Origin: Kineosporiaceae bacterium
GTDB lineage: Bacteria > Actinomycetota > Actinomycetes > Actinomycetales > Kineosporiaceae
Direction of reading: 5' to 3'
NCBI GenBank assembly: GCA_016713225.1
Contig: JADJPO010000002.1
Location: forward strand, 558,001 to 622,000
Length of the DNA stretch: 64,000 nucleotides
Every line of letters begins with the position of its first letter. The stretch's first letter is position 1. The position numbers and the translations under genes are program-made. The notes beneath the pieces were generated by a model, which saw only the letters and a list, made by a program, of their open reading frames with translations, was not told where the DNA came from and ran no database searches. Positions 7,362 through 15,699 of this stretch are shown one piece after another.

Positions 7362-8399
7362 TCAGTCGGCCCAGCGAACGGTGATCGCTCCGCCCGACCC
7401 GGGTAACGGAAGCGAGACCGCCTCGTGCTCGACCGCCTCCCGCTCGGCGCCGTCGAGTGGCCGCCACGTCTCGATGGCCGCGATCCGGTCGGCGCGACGC
7501 CAGGTGCCGACGATCTCACCCGACACCAGGACGGCGCCGGGCCAGACGCGCGAGGTCCACAGCCGAGCCCGATGCTCGGCCTCGGGTACGAGCAGTTCGC
7601 GGTCGCTGCCCTGCGCCAGGTAGTACGCGTCCCCGCTCGGCAGCAACCGCGCGGACGCCGCCGCGAGGGTCGAGGCGGCCAGGTCGGCCGCGGCGCGGAG
7701 CGTGGGCTCGTCCTCGTCCAGTAGGAAGCGCTCGCCCAGGGGCGTGTGGACGGCCAGTAGTTCGCGGTCGAGTCCGGCGAAGGCCGCCTGGGCCTCGCGT
7801 GCCGAGATGCCGGCCCACTGCGCGAAGGTCTCGGCGTCCGTGGGGCCGTAGACGTGCAGGTAGCGCCGTGCCAGGTCGCGGCGTGCCTGGTCGGGCTCGA
7901 CCTGTGGCGGCTCGATGGCACGGACCATCGGGGCGCGGGCGCCGTGCCAGCGGATCGCCAGCCGTCCCGTGGTGGTGGCGTATCGGATCGCATTCCCGAT
8001 GCCGAGCGTCGCGGAGACCTCGCCATAGGCCAGCTCGCGCCCGGCGAGCACCCGGGTGACCGCGTCGGCCAGCTCTTCCGCGCGGCGGCGGCCACGCGCG
8101 TCGTCCGGGTGCCGGCCCAGGGTGAACGGCGCCACGTCCTGAGCGGCGATCACGTAGACGTTGAACCGTGGCCCCCACACCTGCATCAGCGAGGCGTCGT
8201 CGAGCGCGGTGGGCAGGGTCTGGGCCACTCGGGCATGGATCGAGAGCAGCGCGGCACGCGGCATGCTGTCCTGCAGCCCGGCCCAGGCGGCCCGACGCAG
8301 CGAGGCAGCGCTCCAGGGCAGCCGCTCGTCCAGCTCCTGCACGGTGCGTCGGTAGGCGAGCAGGTGACCTCGCGAGGCGCGCAGCGGTGTCCGGCTCAC
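7362..8399 (-). CDS. Winged-helix DNA-binding protein, AlkZ/YcaQ-like (HTH_42) family
   Basis: The 345-residue protein starts at GTG 8399. It has the three-winged-helix organisation of the HTH_42 family: an N-terminal part with RRAAWAGLQDSMPRAALLSIHARV, then LMQVWGPRFNVYVIAAQDVAPFTL near residue 70-90. A middle winged helix follows (GEVSATLGIGNAIRYATTTGRLAIRW), and a C-terminal domain with YLHVYGPTDAETFAQWAGIS and a beta-rich end. Characterised relatives (AlkZ, YcaQ) are DNA glycosylases that unhook interstrand crosslinks or remove bulky alkyl adducts. Here the catalytic QxQ/QxD-type motif cannot be fixed with certainty, so glycosylase activity is an inference. It is convergent with the SARP gene, with 15 bp between their stops, and lies 28 bp downstream of the Rieske gene. 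Confidence 0.75.
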   Translation of the reverse strand: MSRTPLRASRGHLLAYRRTVQELDERLPWSAASLRRAAWAGLQDSMPRAALLSIHARVAQTLPTALDDASLMQVWGPRFNVYVIAAQDVAPFTLGRHPDDARGRRRAEELADAVTRVLAGRELAYGEVSATLGIGNAIRYATTTGRLAIRWHGARAPMVRAIEPPQVEPDQARRDLARRYLHVYGPTDAETFAQWAGISAREAQAAFAGLDRELLAVHTPLGERFLLDEDEPTLRAAADLAASTLAAASARLLPSGDAYYLAQGSDRELLVPEAEHRARLWTSRVWPGAVLVSGEIVGTWRRADRIAAIETWRPLDGAEREAVEHEAVSLPLPGSGGAITVRWAD

Positions 8400-8427
8400 G
8401 AACCCATGCTGGCAGGGGTGCCCGGGT

Positions 8428-9375
8428 TCAGGGGATCAGGCTCAACAGGCGGGCCTGGACACTGCCGTCGTCCGACAGCCGGGCCTGGAAGGTGGGCTGT
8501 GGCGCCGTGGCCGGGCCATGGCGCACGCTGCCGTCCGTCAACCGGAAGGCGCTGCCGTGCCAAGGACAGACGATGCAGTCGTCGACGACCTCTCCCTGCG
8601 ACAACGGCCCTCCCAGGTGGCTGCAGGTGTGAGCCAGGACGTGCACCTGATCGCCTCGGAGCACCACGACCACCGGGACGTCGCCGAGCATGCCGAGCGC
8701 CGGCCTCGAGTCGGACAGCTCGTCCAGCCCGGTCACCGCCGTCCAGTCCGGCCGGCCGTCGAGGGAGCCGTCCGGTGGATCACCGGCGCCCTCGACGAGG
8801 CGTTCGGGCAGCGCCGGGATGTCGGCCGGTACGTCGGGCGCGTGGTTGACCCCGGCGGCGTGCCGATAGCTGAGGTGTCCGCCCACCCCGGCCGCGAGCC
8901 CGGTGACACCCGCCCCGGCCACGCTCAACCATCGCGCACGACCCGATCGGCCTCGACGACGCTCGATCACGGACGCTGCGACCAAGGCGACCCCGGCGGA
9001 GTTGAGCGCCGCGTGGACGACGCCGATCCGCTGTCGCGGCCGGTCCAGCTGTGACCAGTCGGTCAACCCGGACGCCGCGGCCAGCGGAGCGCTGATCAGT
9101 CCGGCCGCGATCAGCGTTCCGGCCGTCTTCTCGAGCTGGTCTCTGGCCGGGCCTGGCGGCGTCAAGCCCCCGAGGACGTCGAGCAGCGCCGCGCTGGTCC
9201 AGAACCCGATCGGGGTCTGGGCCAGCGCCGGGTGCAGCGGGTGCCCGAGCCAGATGCCGTGCAGGGCATCGCGAATCGGCATCGGAAGGCGGTGCAACGG
9301 CGCCTCGGCCCGGCCCAGGGCGGAGTCCAGCCACGGCAGTGAGGCGATGCGGTCGAGTGATGAGAACACAGCCAT
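8428..9375 (-). CDS. DUF2231 membrane domain fused to a Rieske [2Fe-2S] domain
   Basis: The 315-residue protein has two parts. Residues 35-180 carry the DUF2231 pattern: HPLHPALAQTPIGFWTSAALLDVLGG, then several membrane helices with a conserved His-rich start. Residues 210-315 form a Rieske domain in which cluster ligands are visible as C-S-H near 249-251 and C-P-W-H near 269-272, with the usual spacing and the Gly-Pro loop between them. The cluster should sit on one side of the membrane and pass electrons to or from an unknown partner; no oxygenase or cytochrome partner gene is adjacent. A DUF2231-Rieske fusion is common in actinobacteria. It starts at ATG 9375 and may be cotranscribed with the AlkZ-like gene downstream. 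Confidence 0.85.
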   Translation of the reverse strand: MAVFSSLDRIASLPWLDSALGRAEAPLHRLPMPIRDALHGIWLGHPLHPALAQTPIGFWTSAALLDVLGGLTPPGPARDQLEKTAGTLIAAGLISAPLAAASGLTDWSQLDRPRQRIGVVHAALNSAGVALVAASVIERRRGRSGRARWLSVAGAGVTGLAAGVGGHLSYRHAAGVNHAPDVPADIPALPERLVEGAGDPPDGSLDGRPDWTAVTGLDELSDSRPALGMLGDVPVVVVLRGDQVHVLAHTCSHLGGPLSQGEVVDDCIVCPWHGSAFRLTDGSVRHGPATAPQPTFQARLSDDGSVQARLLSLIP

Positions 9376-9525
9376 GGCGCCGGGTTTCCCTCAGGACGCC
9401 GACGCAAACCTCGGGTGCACCGCAGGTGCCTCGCAGCGGCCGGGTCCCGGGAGCTCACCGGAAGAACTCACGTCACGCCCCGAGGCCGGCGAAGTACGGG
9501 GCAATCCCAGGCCGACCAGGACCCC

Positions 9526-12500
9526 TCACGCATCCGGCTGGCTCGCGAGTTCGAACAGCGCCGCAGCGGTGTACCACTCGCCGAGGGCGCGGTAGGCCTC
9601 GAACTCCAGATCGCCGAAGTCCTGCCGGGTCGTCGAGGCGCGGGGGAAATCTTGGTGGACAAGGGCGAACGAGCGGACCGGCTCGGGTAGTCGGTCGAGT
9701 GAATCCGGCCGAACCGCCTTGACGACGAGGAGCGTCAGGCCGGACGCCCGACCTCGTCCACGGTAGAGGCGGGCGAATTGCGGCTCCTTCGCAGTCGGCT
9801 TCGCGTCGGGCGCCACGGCCGCGTCGGTTCGGCGGAACCAGGGGCTCCGCGGCGTGACCCCGCCACCGGTGACGGGCGCGCCGACTCCGGTCACGCCTTG
9901 GCCGTAATGGAGGTGGAGCTCGACACCCAGATCGGATCTGAGCACGGAGAGGGCATCGCCCACGGCCGACCAGGAACCCGACATGTCATTGCTGGCGTCC
10001 GCTGCCAGGACGAAGCCCGATGTGGTGCCGTCTGGTCGCTGGAGCAAGCGCACCGCCTCGACCACGCCGGTGTTGTCGAGGTGCCCGCCGTCGCTGAGAT
10101 AGAGCCATCGATCGTCGGTTCGGGATTGCCCGAAGGCCTCCGTGGCAACCTGTGCCGCCCCCGGCCTGCCGATGAGCCAGGGCGAGTGCGGCCACCGTCG
10201 GAGCCAGCTGCCCAGCGACGTCGGCCTGGGGGGTGGACTGCCGATCCACATCGGGTTCGCGACCCAGCACCCGACGCGTACGTTGAACAACGTCAGCAGG
10301 ATGCGATACGGCGCGACCGTCGCCGCGAACCGTCCCGCCATCGGGCTCACGGCGGCGCCTGACATCGCGACGACCGACATCACGCTCACCTGGCCCAGCC
10401 CCGCCCCTTCGTCGTAGTCCTGAGTCGGGCGAACCAGGGTCCGGTCCGCGGCGATCATGCGGATGCTCTGCGACGAGAACACGATGGGGAAGCCGCACCG
10501 CCGGGTCGGGGCCTCGTCATACGCCCGCACGTTGGCGGTGGTGACGACGTGAAGCGGAATCGTGCCCAGTGACGAGAAGGAGCAGGTCTGGCCGTCCGGC
10601 AGCTCGACGGCCGATCCAGGGCCGCGCTCGGGAGTGTCAGGTGCCCCATCGCTGGTGTCGTCGACCCCGTCAGACCTGGCCATGGCGAACGCGCTGGACA
10701 GCCGCCAACGGTAATAGGGGTGCAGCGACGTCAGATTGGCGCTCGACCAGACCGCGACCATCACAGCGGCGAAGGGCAGGAGGCCTTGCGTCGTACCGGC
10801 CCGGGCATTGCCGTCCACCGTGAGGTGGTACGTCCAGGACAGGAACAGCCAGAGCAGTATCAGGGCCGCTGCCGTCAGCGGTAGCCAGGCGAGAAACACG
10901 CGGCGGGCGCGGGCTCGCCAACCCGACTGGTTCACCGTGGTCGTCCCCGCCCCTGCGCGGCGCATCGCCACGCCGATGAGGGACACCACGGCCGTCACCA
11001 CGGCCGTCTGGCCGGCTCCGGTCGCGCCCGGTCCGTGGGCCTGGGCGGCGGCGGCATCGAGGATGAGCCGGTCCCGTGCGGTAGGGGACAGCGCTTCGGA
11101 GTCGTTCTCCGGGAAGGTCCGACTCATGGATGACGAGGTACCGCAGGCTCCGGCGACGAGGGTCTGGCGAAGGCCCGGGTTGGCGCGTGCCTGGAGTTCC
11201 GCTGCCGCCAGGGCTGCCGAGAGCTCCCTGCGAGCACGGGTCTCGCACAGGTCTCGGGTGGTGAACCCGAGCTCCCGCAGGGCGCTCGCCGTGGTCTGGG
11301 TCGGGGCGCCGGAGAGCGCCGACCACGAGAGCCCGAAGAGCAGCGATGGCACCAGAACCAGGACGCCGAGCAGTCCGAGCAGGCCGGCCACGGCCACGGC
11401 GCGGACAGCGGGCAGTCGTCGGCCGACGATGCCCACGGGCCGCCGTGTGTCCCGGACGCCCTGAGAGAGCCACACGCCGAGGCTCAGGACAACCACCAGG
11501 AACAGTCCGAGCACCACGGGGAACGAGACCACCCACCAGGTCGTGTCCGGATGCAGGGACGACGGCCACTGAACCAGATGCAGGCGCAGATCGCGGTCGG
11601 TGCCGAGTCCGGTGACGGAGTCCTCGACCACGAGGATGCCGGCCGTGGCATAGAGCCAGCTCAGGGACCAGCTCGCGAAGCGGAGTGCTCCCAGGACCAT
11701 GATCACGTTGAGCGCGGCGCCTGACAACAGGGTCAACACACCTCCGAAGAAGTAGCGGCGTGGCTCCACGAGGTCACGGGTGTGCCGTCGCAAGCGGGAC
11801 AACTCGGGAGTCCCGTCCACGAACACCTCGCGCCAGTCCAGGGGCGTCGGGCGTTGCCGGACGATCGTTTCCCGCTCATGCCGGAGCACCTGGAATCGTC
11901 GAACGAGAGCGATTGCGGCAGCCATGTAGCTTCCGCCGCTGAGGGCCACGATCGGCGGTCCCGGTGTCTCTCGAGGCTGGGACGCCTCGCGCTGGAGCGC
12001 GTTCCAGGCCCCGAGGGCGAACGACGCAGCACGGATCCCGCCACCCGAGAAAGCCACGACGCGCTCGGGACAGGAGGGTTGCGTCACCACGGGCGGATCC
12101 GACGCCACCGGATTCTCCGGCAACTGTCCACGGAACGCCTCGCCGGAGGCCAGTAGCAACGACGCGAGGATCTCGACCAGGATGACGATCACTTCGGCGC
12201 GTGCGGCGAGGGCACTGCGGTGGAGGATCATCGCCAGGACGCTGATCCCCGAGGCGATGAACAGACCGAGCACGAGGTAGGGCAGGCGCGAGCGAAGACC
12301 GGTGGTCGCGTTCAGGCCTGCCGAGAGGCGTTGTTCTGCAGCTCGTTCCACCTGCGTGACGAGCAGGACGCCGGTGACGACTGCCGGGATACCGACCAGG
12401 ACGAGAGCGACCCGGGTGTCGTCGGCGAAGAACACCCGCCATGCGCCATGGGTCCAGTAGGCCGGGGGGAACCGCCGCGCGATGAACAGCCACCACAACA

Positions 12501-12651
12501 GCAGCCCGACCGCTTGCGCTGCCACCAGGCAGCGGATCGCGATCGCCGTGCGTCGCGCTTCGCGCAGGGATCCAGCCAGCCGCGACCGTGACACGGTTAC
12601 CGACGTGCTCGCCTCGTCCGGCGGCGTCTCGCACGTGCCTCGACTCGTCAT
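9526..12651 (-). CDS. Large patatin-like phospholipase membrane protein
   Basis: About 1041 residues. Several membrane helices occur in the first 160 residues (for example AAQAVGLLLWWLFIA, LVLVGIPAVVTGVLLV), others around 290-440 and 570-640. Between them the patatin core is seen: the oxyanion-hole loop AFSGGGIRAASFALG near 199-213 and a nucleophile elbow ALSGGSYMAAA near 233-243, where the first Gly of GxSxG is replaced by Ala. The second half of the Ser-Asp dyad is a YLSDGGHLDNTG motif near 853-864, which matches the patatin DGG. It should be a lipid acyl hydrolase acting at the membrane; the substrate is unknown. The start ATG 12651 was chosen over an upstream TTG because GGGGG lies 8 nt before it. 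Confidence 0.75.
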   Translation of the reverse strand: MTSRGTCETPPDEASTSVTVSRSRLAGSLREARRTAIAIRCLVAAQAVGLLLWWLFIARRFPPAYWTHGAWRVFFADDTRVALVLVGIPAVVTGVLLVTQVERAAEQRLSAGLNATTGLRSRLPYLVLGLFIASGISVLAMILHRSALAARAEVIVILVEILASLLLASGEAFRGQLPENPVASDPPVVTQPSCPERVVAFSGGGIRAASFALGAWNALQREASQPRETPGPPIVALSGGSYMAAAIALVRRFQVLRHERETIVRQRPTPLDWREVFVDGTPELSRLRRHTRDLVEPRRYFFGGVLTLLSGAALNVIMVLGALRFASWSLSWLYATAGILVVEDSVTGLGTDRDLRLHLVQWPSSLHPDTTWWVVSFPVVLGLFLVVVLSLGVWLSQGVRDTRRPVGIVGRRLPAVRAVAVAGLLGLLGVLVLVPSLLFGLSWSALSGAPTQTTASALRELGFTTRDLCETRARRELSAALAAAELQARANPGLRQTLVAGACGTSSSMSRTFPENDSEALSPTARDRLILDAAAAQAHGPGATGAGQTAVVTAVVSLIGVAMRRAGAGTTTVNQSGWRARARRVFLAWLPLTAAALILLWLFLSWTYHLTVDGNARAGTTQGLLPFAAVMVAVWSSANLTSLHPYYRWRLSSAFAMARSDGVDDTSDGAPDTPERGPGSAVELPDGQTCSFSSLGTIPLHVVTTANVRAYDEAPTRRCGFPIVFSSQSIRMIAADRTLVRPTQDYDEGAGLGQVSVMSVVAMSGAAVSPMAGRFAATVAPYRILLTLFNVRVGCWVANPMWIGSPPPRPTSLGSWLRRWPHSPWLIGRPGAAQVATEAFGQSRTDDRWLYLSDGGHLDNTGVVEAVRLLQRPDGTTSGFVLAADASNDMSGSWSAVGDALSVLRSDLGVELHLHYGQGVTGVGAPVTGGGVTPRSPWFRRTDAAVAPDAKPTAKEPQFARLYRGRGRASGLTLLVVKAVRPDSLDRLPEPVRSFALVHQDFPRASTTRQDFGDLEFEAYRALGEWYTAAALFELASQPDA

Positions 12652-12800
12652 GGGAGCGACCCCCAATCGACGACAGGGACGCTACGCCGCAGGCACCGCG
12701 GGCGCGCTGGACCGAGGTCCTCGCTCGCAGGGACTCGGCGTGTGAACGTCGGCAACTCGCCCCTGTGAGCGGTGGTGACGTCGACGTCGAACCGCTGCCC

Positions 12801-13547
12801 CTACAACTGAATCCGCCGCCATTCTCCATCCGGGCATCGTCGTCGAAAATGCACCGGGTCGAAGGTCTGGTTGCGTGGAATCCCGTATCGCCGGGTGCCC
12901 AGGATGACGAGCGCCGCCGCGCCCACCGCGACGGCGCCGTGCCAGGCATGGTCCCCAGGGCGGGGATGCTCGGGCAGGAGCTGGTCGCCGGGAACCGGGC
13001 GCAGCCGCAGCACCCGGTAGCTGCTGCTGACGGCGTCCAGGGCGACGTCGTCCAGGTGCCGGGGGTCGACACCGGCCAGGCGAGCGGCGAACCCGCTGGC
13101 GATCAACACCTCCCGGATCAGGCGTACTCGCTGCGGGTGGTCGCTGACATCCTCGGCGTGACCGATCCACCGCTGGTCCGGTAACCACACCTCCACCTGC
13201 GGGTGGGCGATCACGTTGCGATACCAGTCCGATCCGGCGCCGAAGCCCGCGACGCAGTGGACGTCACCGTCGATGCGGGCGTAGTTCAACGGCGTCCATC
13301 GCGGCATCCCGCTGCGGCGTCCGAGGTGACCGATGACCAGGATCCGGCCGGAGCCGGCTGGCCAGGCGTTGATCCAGCGGCCCAGGCCACACCGCCAGCA
13401 CTCCACCATCAGGCGGTTCAGGTGGCGGAATGCTCTCGCTGCCGGCTTCTGTCTCGATCGGTCACCCACGAGTCGAACGCTACCGAGGGCCGGCCCGCCG
13501 GTTGTGGGGGCCGAGGTCTCCGGTGGCGTGACAGCCGACATCGGCAT
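12801..13547 (-). CDS. Deazaflavin (F420)-dependent nitroreductase-family protein
   Basis: From ATG 13547, which overlaps the upstream gene's stop (TGATG), the product has 248 residues. The Ddn/F420H2-dependent family signature is visible as GHLGRRSGMPRWTPLNYA near residues 73-90, then HCVAGFGAGSDWYRNVIAHPQVEVWL, the split-barrel strand and the Asp-Trp-x-Arg-Asn motif that contacts the cofactor. Residues from about 175 onward, after the core, include a likely membrane-associated helix (GAVAVGAAALVILG). It probably uses reduced F420 to reduce a quinone or nitroaromatic-like substrate. A longer upstream frame exists but runs through the neighbouring gene. It is coupled to the Gmad2-type gene. 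Confidence 0.8.
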   Translation of the reverse strand: MPMSAVTPPETSAPTTGGPALGSVRLVGDRSRQKPAARAFRHLNRLMVECWRCGLGRWINAWPAGSGRILVIGHLGRRSGMPRWTPLNYARIDGDVHCVAGFGAGSDWYRNVIAHPQVEVWLPDQRWIGHAEDVSDHPQRVRLIREVLIASGFAARLAGVDPRHLDDVALDAVSSSYRVLRLRPVPGDQLLPEHPRPGDHAWHGAVAVGAAALVILGTRRYGIPRNQTFDPVHFRRRCPDGEWRRIQL

Positions 13548-14698
13548 CACGGTTCGGCGATGGGCCCGCCGAGGGTCGGGGGCACGTGGGCACCGTCCAG
13601 CGCGGGTTCGATGAGGATCCACCGTGCGCCCTGCGCGCCGAGGACGACGAAGCAGCCGGCATCGGTGTTCACGAAGCCCAGGCGATAGAGGGAACGCCCG
13701 TCGGCCGAGGTCACGAACCGAGAACACACCGGATTCCGCACTCCGGCAAGCGATCCGAGGCGGTCGCAGTCACCCACGTAGCTGCCCCCGGTGGTCGCCG
13801 CCGCCAGTGCTGCCGAGGCAGTGGCAAAGGTGATCGCTCCGGGGTGGACCACCACCGCGGTGATGGCGAACTTCTCCACCTCGGTGAGGTGGCCTCCGGT
13901 GGAGACGGCGATGGTGACCACGCCGGCCGTGGTGGCAGGCAGCACCAGCGGGACCTGCCACGGCGTCCGCTGCCCGCCGACCGAGATGCTCCGGCTGCGA
14001 GCCAGGAGTGCACCGTCTCGGTCACGCACCTGGACCACCAGGGATTCATCCACCCCGGTGATCCGGCCGCCGGCCACCAGCGTGGTCCCGACGGTGGCGC
14101 CGTAGCGCGGTGCCGTCAGCGTGAGCAGGGTGTCGCGGCTCCCCACGACCTCCCAGGGGCGTTCGTTCAGCGCCCCCTGCCCGATCCGGGCCAGATGGAG
14201 GACGGCGGCGCTCACGGCACGGCCCTCGGGTGGGCTGGCGGCCACCCCGATCCAGGCCTCCTCCGAGGTCACCTCGCGGCTGGTCACCCGGTTCACCTCC
14301 GCGTACGCCAGGTGCTGCGACGCGAAGGCCACCGCCACCTCGGCCGGGTCGAGTCGCCACGACTGGCTGCCGTTGGTCCGGGCCTGCGCCTGCCAGGCGA
14401 CGGCGTCGGCCACCGAGGCGAACGGCCAGACCGGCTGGAAGCGGAACGCCGCGCTCGGCGTCGTCCCCGAGCTCGGTGCGGGGGCGGGTGTCGAGGCCAC
14501 CCCGGACGACGCACCGGTCGGCGAGACGGAGGCGTCGTGGTCGAGCGTCGTCCCACCGTCGTCTCGATGGAGCACGGTGAGGCCCGCGGCAGTCAGCGCC
14601 ACGACGACGGCTGTCGCGATCGTCAGCCTGGTCCGTACGCGAGGGCGCCGCGGACGCGGTGCAGGAGGAGCGCTGCCCACGGGCGTCGAGGTCGTCAT
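13547..14698 (-). CDS. Membrane-anchored Gmad2-domain-like extracellular protein
   Basis: The 383-residue protein has a positively charged N-terminus followed by a hydrophobic helix (LTIATAVVVALTAAGLTVL, about 24-43). A Ser/Thr/Pro/Ala-rich linker extends to about 85, then an extracellular region. Around residues 188-275 the sequence RYGATVGTTLVAGGRI through TIAVSTGG has the spacing of the Gmad2 immunoglobulin-like domain known from spore-germination and cell-wall proteins. The end contains paired cysteines (GDCDRLG, NPVCSRF, DAGCFVV) that may form disulfides outside the cell. The role is unknown; binding or scaffolding at the cell surface is plausible. GAGGAGG lies 5 nt before the ATG, a very strong ribosome site. 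It is the first gene of a two-gene unit with the deazaflavin reductase. Confidence 0.7.
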   Translation of the reverse strand: MTTSTPVGSAPPAPRPRRPRVRTRLTIATAVVVALTAAGLTVLHRDDGGTTLDHDASVSPTGASSGVASTPAPAPSSGTTPSAAFRFQPVWPFASVADAVAWQAQARTNGSQSWRLDPAEVAVAFASQHLAYAEVNRVTSREVTSEEAWIGVAASPPEGRAVSAAVLHLARIGQGALNERPWEVVGSRDTLLTLTAPRYGATVGTTLVAGGRITGVDESLVVQVRDRDGALLARSRSISVGGQRTPWQVPLVLPATTAGVVTIAVSTGGHLTEVEKFAITAVVVHPGAITFATASAALAAATTGGSYVGDCDRLGSLAGVRNPVCSRFVTSADGRSLYRLGFVNTDAGCFVVLGAQGARWILIEPALDGAHVPPTLGGPIAEP

Positions 14699-14795
14699 GA
14701 TGTCCTCCTCGAGCTACCTCCAGCCTCACCGGCGCGGCTCGGGGTTGCCAGAGAACAACGGCACGAACCGGCGACCTTGGCTCGTGCCCGAGGCC

Positions 14796-15215
14796 TCAGG
14801 CCACCTCGTTGATGCGGATCAGGTTGCCCGCCGGGTCGCGGAAGGCGCAGTCACGTACGCCGTACGGCTGCACCGTCGGCTCCTGGACGACGTCCGCGCC
14901 GGTGGCCTGCAACCGCTCGAAGGTGGCGTCGAGGTCCTTGGTGGCCAGGATGATCCGGGCGTAGGTGCCCTTGGCCATCATCTCGGTGATGATGCGGCGC
15001 TCGTCGTCCGTCGTGCTCGGGTCGGCGGCGGGCGGCTCCAGCACGATGCAGGTGCCGGGCTGGTCGGGTGCGCCGACGGTGATCCAGCGCATGTCGCCGT
15101 AGCCCACGTCGTTGCGCACCTCGAAACCGAGGGTGTCGCGGTAGAACGCCAGCGAGGCGTCGGCGTCGGTGTGGGGCAGGAACGTGGTGTGAAGAGTCAG
15201 CGTCATGCCGTTCAC
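14796..15215 (-). CDS. VOC family (glyoxalase-like) protein
   Basis: The 139-residue protein has the two beta-alpha-beta-beta-beta modules of the vicinal oxygen chelate fold. The N-terminal module contains HTTFLPHTDADASLAFYRDTLGFEVRND and the second contains YARIILATKDLDATFERLQATGADVV, ending in a typical RDCAFRDPAGNLIRI. Candidate metal ligands are an early His and the late Asp/Glu residues, but they cannot be assigned surely. Substrates of the family range from glyoxalase to antibiotic binding. Translation can start at GTG 15215, which overlaps the AraC gene's stop by GTGA, or at ATG 15206; either way the gene is coupled to the upstream regulator. AraC regulator and VOC protein as a coupled pair is a recurring actinobacterial arrangement. 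Confidence 0.8.
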   Translation of the reverse strand: MNGMTLTLHTTFLPHTDADASLAFYRDTLGFEVRNDVGYGDMRWITVGAPDQPGTCIVLEPPAADPSTTDDERRIITEMMAKGTYARIILATKDLDATFERLQATGADVVQEPTVQPYGVRDCAFRDPAGNLIRINEVA

Positions 15216-15664
15216 GCTAGGTGGGGTTCACGCCGGCGCGCTTCTCGATTCCTGATCGGTCTGGTGACCTGTTTCGCCACGCACGACGGCATCTCGCCCT
15301 CGCCGATGGCCTGGCGTCGGTAGGTGCTGGGCGGCACCCCGACCAGCTCGGTGAAGCGGGTGCTGAAGGTGCCCAATGACGAGCAGCCGACCGCGAAGCA
15401 GACCTCGGTGACGCTCAGGTCGCCGCGGCGCAGCAGGGCCATGGCACGCTCGATGCGCCGGGTCATCAGGTAGGAGTACGGCGACTCACCGAACGCGAGC
15501 CGGAACTCGCGACTCAGGTGCCCGGCCGACACGTGCGCACCGCGGGCGAGCGCCTCGACGTCCAACGGCTGGGCGTAGTCGCGATCGATGCGATCCCGGA
15601 CGGCGCGCAGCCGCTCCAGATCACGCAGTCGCTGCTGCTGCGACGGGGTGCTCACCCCTGGCAT
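15212..15664 (-). CDS. AraC-family transcriptional regulator (DNA-binding domain only)
   Basis: This 150-residue protein consists almost only of the AraC/XylS double helix-turn-helix: DYAQPLDVEALARGAHVSAGHLSREFRLAFGESPYSYLMTRRIERA, then LRRGDLSVTEVCFAVGCSSLGTFSTRFTELVGVPPSTYR. Both recognition helices and the conserved spacing are intact. There is no N-terminal sensing domain, so it resembles MarA/SoxS-length regulators rather than sugar-sensing AraC proteins. It overlaps the downstream VOC gene by 4 bp and probably controls that gene and itself. The start ATG 15664 was chosen because the reading frame further upstream overlaps the oppositely framed FN3 gene and has no family similarity. Confidence 0.8.
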   Translation of the reverse strand: MPGVSTPSQQQRLRDLERLRAVRDRIDRDYAQPLDVEALARGAHVSAGHLSREFRLAFGESPYSYLMTRRIERAMALLRRGDLSVTEVCFAVGCSSLGTFSTRFTELVGVPPSTYRRQAIGEGEMPSCVAKQVTRPIRNREARRREPHLA

Positions 15665-15699
15665 GGTGCCACGTCCCGCCGGAGGCGCGCAGGGAGGTG

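Noticed and set aside
12652..12800. A small gene between the patatin-like and deazaflavin reductase genes
   Set aside because: Frames here have no ribosome site and continue antisense into neighbours; I see nothing in this 150-bp gap.
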